DNA of 56,519 nucleotides from an uncultured Eubacterium sp. GTDB taxonomy: Bacteria > Bacillota > Clostridia > Lachnospirales > Lachnospiraceae. Location: contig CAKRGF010000017.1 in the NCBI GenBank assembly GCA_934322085.1, forward strand, positions 1 to 56,519, given 5' to 3'. The notes below the pieces were generated by a model. That model was not told the origin of the DNA, did not search any database, and saw only the letters and a program-made list of their open reading frames with translations. Shown here in pieces: positions 51,761 through 56,519 of this stretch; within the stretch, counting starts at the first letter, position 1; each line of letters begins with the position of its first letter. The position numbers were made by a program, and so were the translations under genes.

Positions 51761-53233
51761 TTAAATATTTTTTATTAATATTTTATATTTTTCAAATCCT
51801 TGCGAATACGTGACATATATTTTATATTTTTGGCTCCTTTTCAACGTCACTTCTTTGTACTCATTATCACTATATGTTTCGAACATACTTTCATTCTTAG
51901 AACTATATACAGAAATTTTATAATTATTATCAACATTATTAGTATCAAATGTAAAACAATAAGTTCCTGTCTTTTCTGCAGTATAATAATATACATCTTG
52001 TTGATCGATAAAAGTCATATTGCCACTAATGACATCATTTGTTACATTCAAAATTTTATTAGGAACATGAATTTGTACGCTATAACTAGCAACCCCCGTA
52101 TTCTGACCTACTTGTATTTCATATTTTTCTCCTTTTTCCAATTCTACCGTTTTCCCGTCATTTGAATAACATGTTGTAGCAATTTCTCTTCCTTTGTTAT
52201 CTGATATTTTGAAATCATATTCATTATCTACATTATCAATATCAAAATCAAACCGATATATTCCCGTTCTCGGCGCAATGTAAGTATATACATCATTCTG
52301 ATCGGTATATTCAATTTTCCCCTCTATTATGTCTCCAGTTATTGCTTTAATTTCTTTTGGTTTTCCTATTTTAATTTTATATTTTGGGAAACCCGACTTT
52401 TGAACCACCTTTATTTTATATGTATTGCCCTTAATTAATTCTCGCGTTCCACCTTCATCCAAATATTCCTTATATAACAATTGCTTATTTTTTGAATCAA
52501 ATAAGTAAAAATCATATTCTTTAGTTTCATCATCTATATCAAAATCAAACCGATATTTTCCTGTCTGGGCAGCCGTATATGTATATTCTTTTTCTTGATT
52601 AATATAACTAATTTCTCCCTCAATTAAATCCCCCTCAACTGTTTCAATTCTATCTGGCGAATGAATCAATATGCTATAGTCAACGGTCTCATCTTCTTCA
52701 TAATGCTCTACTACCAACGTATATTGCATTCCACCTTCCAAATAAGCACTAATTCCCGCATCTGCACTATATCCACTTTTTATCGGTTTATTTTTTGAAC
52801 TACGTATACAAAAAAAATATTCTTTAGTTTCATCATCTATATCAAAATCAAATCGATATTCTCCTGTCTGAGTAGCCATATACTGTTCTATTCTTCTATT
52901 CTTCCCCGCCATAGTTCCATTAATTTCAGTATTACCAACTTTTGCAATCTTTGTTGGTTTAGGTTCTTTAGTATCCTCTGATTTAGACACTTCCCTATCT
53001 TTTTCATTTGTGGTTTCAGGTGTATTAATTAAAATTGATGTTGTTTGTTTTTCATTATCACTTTCTTTCTTCGATATATCCACTCCATTTATAAAAGGAA
53101 ATACCGCAATAATTATATTCAATACCATAACGATATAAGCAGCATACGCTTGTGCTTTTTCCTTTTTATGAATTTGTGCATACAAACCATAGGTTGCTGC
53201 TAAAAAAGCTATTATTCCACAAACTACTACCAT
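51761..53233 (-). CDS. Membrane-anchored protein with four tandem beta-sandwich repeats
   Basis: A 490-residue protein I do not recognise by name. Two membrane helices at the N-terminus (about 2-19 and 30-48) flank a basic loop (HKKEKAQ), which places the rest outside the cell. After a charged linker come four repeats of 90-95 residues (about 105-490), each with 'EYRFDFDIDDETKEY'-like and 'Y.I.V....G...Y.I.I' strands. They resemble the pre-peptidase C-terminal domain family. At DNA level the segments around 52230, 52540 and 52840 are nearly identical over about 50 bases, indicating recent internal duplication. Start at 53233 with AAAGGAG upstream. It lies 151 bases after the kinase operon and may have its own promoter. 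Confidence 0.75.
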   Translation of the reverse strand: MVVVCGIIAFLAATYGLYAQIHKKEKAQAYAAYIVMVLNIIIAVFPFINGVDISKKESDNEKQTTSILINTPETTNEKDREVSKSEDTKEPKPTKIAKVGNTEINGTMAGKNRRIEQYMATQTGEYRFDFDIDDETKEYFFCIRSSKNKPIKSGYSADAGISAYLEGGMQYTLVVEHYEEDETVDYSILIHSPDRIETVEGDLIEGEISYINQEKEYTYTAAQTGKYRFDFDIDDETKEYDFYLFDSKNKQLLYKEYLDEGGTRELIKGNTYKIKVVQKSGFPKYKIKIGKPKEIKAITGDIIEGKIEYTDQNDVYTYIAPRTGIYRFDFDIDNVDNEYDFKISDNKGREIATTCYSNDGKTVELEKGEKYEIQVGQNTGVASYSVQIHVPNKILNVTNDVISGNMTFIDQQDVYYYTAEKTGTYCFTFDTNNVDNNYKISVYSSKNESMFETYSDNEYKEVTLKRSQKYKIYVTYSQGFEKYKILIKNI

Positions 53234-53384
53234 ACTACACACTCCTTTTACCTAACAACAATTATATCATTTGAGCCAATAAGATCTTATCATATTACAT
53301 TTTTCCACTTTTCTTCCCCCCTAAAAATCACATATCAAACATGTGCTATTATATAGAGATAATATTCAATAAAAAAAGATAGAT

Positions 53385-54581
53385 TCACATATTATTCCAT
53401 TCTTGCGTCATTGGAAATTGATATATCATATCAAATGCTGCAATAGCAGCTCTGTTAACATCAAGAATCTCCATGAAATCTCTATTTTGTCCTTTTATTC
53501 CTTTTGCATTCAATCCATTTAATAATTGCTCTGTTGTTTGCAACATCATTACATGTGCATCCCTTGTTTCAGGATAAGTATCTCTTACGCTTTCTTTACA
53601 TTGCACGCTCAAACAATGTAAATAATGCCTAAAAGCTTCTTTTTCACTAAATCCTGAAGACGATGGTAAGGCAGCACTAAACAACATATCACAATACTTA
53701 CTTTTCATTGAATCTGCTGGTTCAATTCGATCAAGCAAATTCATTCTTTTGGCAATATCCAAAAAAGGAATTTTATATTCTGATAACGCCTGCGGACAGT
53801 AATACCAAACAGCCCTTCTACTTGGTGACTTATCTAAATTAGTGACAAAATGTTCTGCTTGAAACCACCTTAAGTTCAAAAAATTTCCTGAAGCAATAGC
53901 ATCACATTTAGATAATGCTAAACACAACATCTGATGACTTGCATATCCCACTACAACCTTCTTTTTTTGCCTTTTCAATCCTGCCACTAAGGACATCAAG
54001 TTTGTGACCCACAATGGTTTTTCAACTAAATATAATTCCTGGGGATGTTCACAAACAATATATATACCATCTACATCCCATTCTTCAGCATATGCAACAA
54101 TTGCTTCTATTTGTTCTTCATGCTCCATAACATCACATGATAATGCAATAGTATGCATCTTTGCTAAATCTGGAGCATATATATTGGACTTATCAATACA
54201 TATTTTTTGAATTTTATTCCATAAAGTATTAATTTTATTCACTGCAATACTTGGCAAAATCATTGTCTTTGCATCTATAGAGTAATTTATATCTGCTATC
54301 TTCGAAATAACCTGCTCAAAATCTCCACTTTCAAGTGCTGTAAAATTTTCCTGTGGCCAATACTCGTATAAAGTCAGATTCCTTTGAAATTTTCGCGGAT
54401 AATATAATTGCGGATCAAATAAAATCTCTCCACCCAATTTTATTATATCTCCTGAAAACTTTTTTAAACTCGTTGGTTTAATATTCATCGGACTAATAAT
54501 AACTGTTCCCTGCCCCTCTTCCTTAATTAATTCCTTTGAAACACTTTGCATTCCATGCCCCATCTGTAAATATAATTCCAT
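53385..54581 (-). CDS. Unknown alpha/beta protein in kinase operon, possibly transglycosylase-like
   Basis: A 398-residue soluble protein of uncertain family. I chose the ATG at 54581 with TTGGAGG upstream. Alternating strands and helices suggest a TIM barrel: 'TVIISPMNI', 'GGEILFDPQLYYPR', 'KTMILPSIAVN', 'VDGIYIVCEHP', 'KVVVGYASHQMLCLALSKCD', 'AIASGNFLNLRWF'. The last two, and the early 'DPQLYYPR', remind me of tRNA-guanine transglycosylase-like (TgtA/DpdA) barrels, but I cannot confirm the catalytic aspartates or a zinc site, so this is only a suggestion. It is the third gene of a tight operon (15 bases after the kinase gene) with a nuclease-like protein and a Ser/Thr kinase. Confidence 0.6.
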   Translation of the reverse strand: MELYLQMGHGMQSVSKELIKEEGQGTVIISPMNIKPTSLKKFSGDIIKLGGEILFDPQLYYPRKFQRNLTLYEYWPQENFTALESGDFEQVISKIADINYSIDAKTMILPSIAVNKINTLWNKIQKICIDKSNIYAPDLAKMHTIALSCDVMEHEEQIEAIVAYAEEWDVDGIYIVCEHPQELYLVEKPLWVTNLMSLVAGLKRQKKKVVVGYASHQMLCLALSKCDAIASGNFLNLRWFQAEHFVTNLDKSPSRRAVWYYCPQALSEYKIPFLDIAKRMNLLDRIEPADSMKSKYCDMLFSAALPSSSGFSEKEAFRHYLHCLSVQCKESVRDTYPETRDAHVMMLQTTEQLLNGLNAKGIKGQNRDFMEILDVNRAAIAAFDMIYQFPMTQEWNNM

Positions 54582-54596
54582 AATTTCTTCCTCCAA

Positions 54597-55436
54597 CTAT
54601 ACATATACCAAAGTTGACTTTGCTGCATTGAGCCATCCTAATGCTTGTTCCGCCGTTTTGGGTCTACGCGATGGATATTTTCCCATCATTGAACCAAGTA
54701 ATGCCATAAATTGTTTTTGTTCATCGCCTACGATAGAATAATTTACAGGTGTTATTGTTTCAGTTTTTTGCAATACTTCCAACGCATTCTCAGAATTTTC
54801 TCTAAATGGATTTTTTCCTGTAATACATTCATATGTTACAACCCCCAAAGAAAATAAATCCGCACGCGAATCAATTTCTTTTTTTAGATTATTAAACTGT
54901 TCTGGTGCAGCATATCCTGGTGTATGTGGTCCTAATAACGCCTCCGTCTTTGTCAAAGATTCTCCACCTATAATTCTAGCTATACCAAAATCCAAGAAAA
55001 AAATATTTCCAGATTCATTTATAATAATATTTTCTGGCTTTATATCTCTATGTACAATTCCTTTTTTTTCAATATAAGCAACAAATTCTAATCCTTGTTC
55101 TAGAAAATGAACAGCTTCTTGTAAAGTAAACGTTTTACCTCCATCAAGTATTTCCCGTAATTCAATTCCCTCAAGCATCTCTTCAACAATATACAATGTC
55201 TCTGTATTCTCATATTCTACAACTCCCGTGTCATATATTTTAGGAACCATAGAAAATGAAATATTTTTCTCTATTTCAATTTCACGAACAGAGCGAGGAT
55301 CATTTTGTGAAAAATATAGTTTTATCACACATTTCTGACGATTTCTATTTATCGCCGAAAAAACATTTTTTTGACCTCCTCGCTTCAATATCCTTACATT
55401 TTCATATTCTTCACATAACTGTTCAAATTTTTTCAT
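54597..55436 (-). CDS. Hanks-type Ser/Thr protein kinase, soluble
   Basis: A 279-residue kinase domain with almost nothing added. The glycine loop is reduced ('LKRGGQKNVF', 18-27). The ATP lysine is K39 in 'VIKLY'; the catalytic loop is 'HRDIKPEN' (129-136, D131 and N136), followed by 'DFGIAR' (D149) and 'YAAPEQ', so catalytic residues are complete. There is no membrane helix and no PASTA domain, so it is not the usual cell-wall-sensing PrkC. It is located 12 bases after the nuclease-like gene and 15 bases before the unknown alpha/beta gene. Small free kinases in AT-rich accessory operons are often part of defence or signalling modules; the substrate may be one of its neighbours. Confidence 0.9.
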   Translation of the reverse strand: MKKFEQLCEEYENVRILKRGGQKNVFSAINRNRQKCVIKLYFSQNDPRSVREIEIEKNISFSMVPKIYDTGVVEYENTETLYIVEEMLEGIELREILDGGKTFTLQEAVHFLEQGLEFVAYIEKKGIVHRDIKPENIIINESGNIFFLDFGIARIIGGESLTKTEALLGPHTPGYAAPEQFNNLKKEIDSRADLFSLGVVTYECITGKNPFRENSENALEVLQKTETITPVNYSIVGDEQKQFMALLGSMMGKYPSRRPKTAEQALGWLNAAKSTLVYV

Positions 55437-55448
55437 TAATATTCCTTT

Positions 55449-56171
55449 CTATATTATAGCGTTACCAATCCACTCATTAAATTGCAAAGATAAATAACTT
55501 GACGGTAAAGACATTTTTTTTGCTTCTATTATCTTTTTAAATCCCTCATCTTTACAATAAAGACCAACCCCTTGCTTTCGAATATTAAGAATTGTATCCT
55601 TTTGGGGATGATTAGTACCAGTCAATATATATGACTGCGAAGCAAACCATGTATTTTTTAATGATTGTTCAAGTACTTTTTTCATATCGCACATTTTTGC
55701 CTCTACTGAAATCAATTTCTCTATACTATAAATTTTTTTTAAATTTTGAGCACGCCATACTCCATTTTTTCGAACTATCATATTAGCATCTAACAATCTT
55801 TCTAATGACTCTAATGTTTGTCCTTCAGATAATTTCAAGCAATTCAGCAAATATTCTCCCGAACATCCTCGCGAATATAATAATTGTGAAAGAAGCTTCA
55901 AATCACTTGTCACTAGTTGCTTCCTTTTATCATTCCAATTCTCAATTATAATGTTTGGATCATACTTTGCAAAAACAATGTCTGGAAATCCTGACTCGAC
56001 TTTAGGCTCAATAAATATTGCTAAATTTTTTTTCTTATTGACTTTCTTAAATTTATAGATATAAAAATCAATAAATTCTCTTACCAGTTTAATCTCTTCA
56101 CCTTCTGTTGTTGTTCTAAATTTCAATCCTATATTGGGAATATTCTCATTTAAGCACATGACATGTTCCAT
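55449..56171 (-). CDS. Winged-helix and PD-(D/E)XK nuclease-like protein
   Basis: A 240-residue protein that starts the kinase operon, with GGGGG eight bases before the ATG. 'GFPDIVFA' (61-68; P63, D64) and 'ISVEAKM' (154-160; E157, K159) followed by 'EQSLKNTWFASQSYIL' look like the split halves of a PD-(D/E)XK nuclease fold. Between them a winged helix seems to be inserted (about 92-142: 'LKLLSQLLYSRGCSGEYLL', 'LERLLDANMIVRKNGVWRA'). This suggests a DNA-binding, possibly DNA-cutting protein. The family assignment is by motif only; it could instead be a nuclease-derived regulator. Confidence 0.6.
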   Translation of the reverse strand: MEHVMCLNENIPNIGLKFRTTTEGEEIKLVREFIDFYIYKFKKVNKKKNLAIFIEPKVESGFPDIVFAKYDPNIIIENWNDKRKQLVTSDLKLLSQLLYSRGCSGEYLLNCLKLSEGQTLESLERLLDANMIVRKNGVWRAQNLKKIYSIEKLISVEAKMCDMKKVLEQSLKNTWFASQSYILTGTNHPQKDTILNIRKQGVGLYCKDEGFKKIIEAKKMSLPSSYLSLQFNEWIGNAII

Positions 56172-56412
56172 CTGTTACACCCCCAGTCTTTCTTCTTACT
56201 CAATACTGTCAAAAAAATTATTTAGGTACTAAAATCTTAGCTACTTCTAATTTTTCAACTGTTGTGCTATTAATATAACACTTTATTCTTATCTCCGCAA
56301 CAAAATTCTTTATAACCCTTTTTTAATATGCTTCCATAAAATGCCAGACTCCATCTAAACCCAGTCACCTATTTGGGTCTCAACAGATATACTTTTTCTA
56401 TTTTTAAATATA
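56172..56412. other. Gene-free AT-rich gap before tRNA-Asn
   Basis: No credible reading frame or structured RNA is seen. A TTGACA on the minus strand near 56205-56210 could be the -35 of the nuclease-kinase operon, but no good -10 box follows. No copy of the tRNA-Asn 3' end that would mark an attachment site was found here. Confidence 0.4.
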
Positions 56413-56443
56413 AAAAAACCACAGACAAAAAGCCTGTGGTTTA
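56413..56443 (-). terminator. Terminator of tRNA-Asn
   Basis: Minus strand: ACCACAGGC, loop, GTCTGTGGT and a run of seven T residues, one base after the tRNA. Confidence 0.9.
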
Positions 56444-56444
56444 G

Positions 56445-56516
56445 CTCCCCGAGTAGGGCTCGAACCTACAACAACTCGGTTAACAGCCGAGTGCTCTACC
56501 ATTGAGCTATCGAGGA
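56445..56516 (-). tRNA. tRNA-Asn (anticodon GTT)
   Basis: A 72-base cloverleaf: acceptor TCCTCGA with TCGGGGA, anticodon arm CTCGG-CTGTTAA-CCGAG giving GTT, discriminator G. CCA is not encoded. Confidence 0.95.
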
Positions 56517-56519
56517 ATA

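Noticed and set aside
56172..56519. Integration site (att) at tRNA-Asn
   Set aside because: I found no repeat of the tRNA 3' end elsewhere in the window and no integrase gene. The tRNA neighbourhood alone is not proof of an island.

Overview
The window looks like chromosomal DNA of a Gram-positive anaerobe of the Clostridia, most likely a gut Lachnospiraceae. The evidence is the moderately AT-rich DNA, the strong TTGACA/TATAAT-type promoters and AGGAGG ribosome sites, the T-box leaders, a NiaR-controlled nadABC operon, a FeoA-FeoA-FeoB iron operon with a short DtxR-type regulator, many lysine-rich secreted proteins with Ig-like or BspA/leucine-rich repeats, a LysM-GH18 spore-lytic type enzyme and a GH10 xylanase. 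The species cannot be named from the sequence alone. I found no prophage, transposase, integrase, rRNA or CRISPR array.

Layout. 0-2.3 kb: the start of a secreted FnIII protein and an atypical RelA/SpoT-domain protein. 2.3-3.1 kb: a gene-free stretch with a large palindromic element. 3.1-7.1 kb: nadA-nadB-nadC-niaR plus an FlK-like thioesterase. 7.1-8.2 kb: a secreted Ig-like protein split by a frameshift. 8.4-10.3 kb: tRNA-Pro and tyrS with its T-box. 10.3-11.6 kb: a decayed histidine kinase and secreted-protein locus. 11.8-13.9 kb: an L,D-transpeptidase. 14-16.2 kb: yigZ-rarA-small membrane protein. 16.4-18.9 kb: a class A penicillin-binding protein. 18.9-25.3 kb: the overlapping operon ftsH-HAD-uvrC-ygiQ. 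25.5-27.2 kb: pyrG. 27.3-27.9 kb: a lone trpF. 28-31.9 kb: the feo locus and its divergent regulator. 32-33.9 kb: tRNA-Arg and the xylanase. 33.9-36.3 kb: a T-box-controlled leuA. 36.4-39.9 kb: a GntR-ABC-lipoprotein operon. 40-51 kb: three large repeat surface proteins, a LysM-GH18 enzyme, four tRNAs and a sodium-dependent transporter. 51-56.5 kb: a more AT-rich segment with an XRE regulator, a four-repeat surface protein and a tight three-gene operon (nuclease-like protein, Ser/Thr kinase, unknown alpha/beta protein), ending at tRNA-Asn.

The strongest candidate for something undescribed is the leuA gene. Its 2-isopropylmalate synthase runs in frame into a C-terminal AraC-type DNA-binding domain. 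The join lies exactly on a run of nine A residues, and gaining or losing one A there brings a stop codon within a few codons, giving an ordinary LeuA of about 560 residues. The gene has a leucine T-box leader, and two near-identical 15-bp inverted motifs 23 bp apart lie upstream of it. Together this suggests a leucine-sensing enzyme that may also be made as a DNA-binding protein, with slippage setting the ratio of the two forms. The second candidate is the nuclease-kinase-unknown operon beside tRNA-Asn. Other points worth checking are a promoter motif shared by two BspA-like genes, a family of long structured palindromes, paired operators in the feo operon, and an acidic insert in FeoB.
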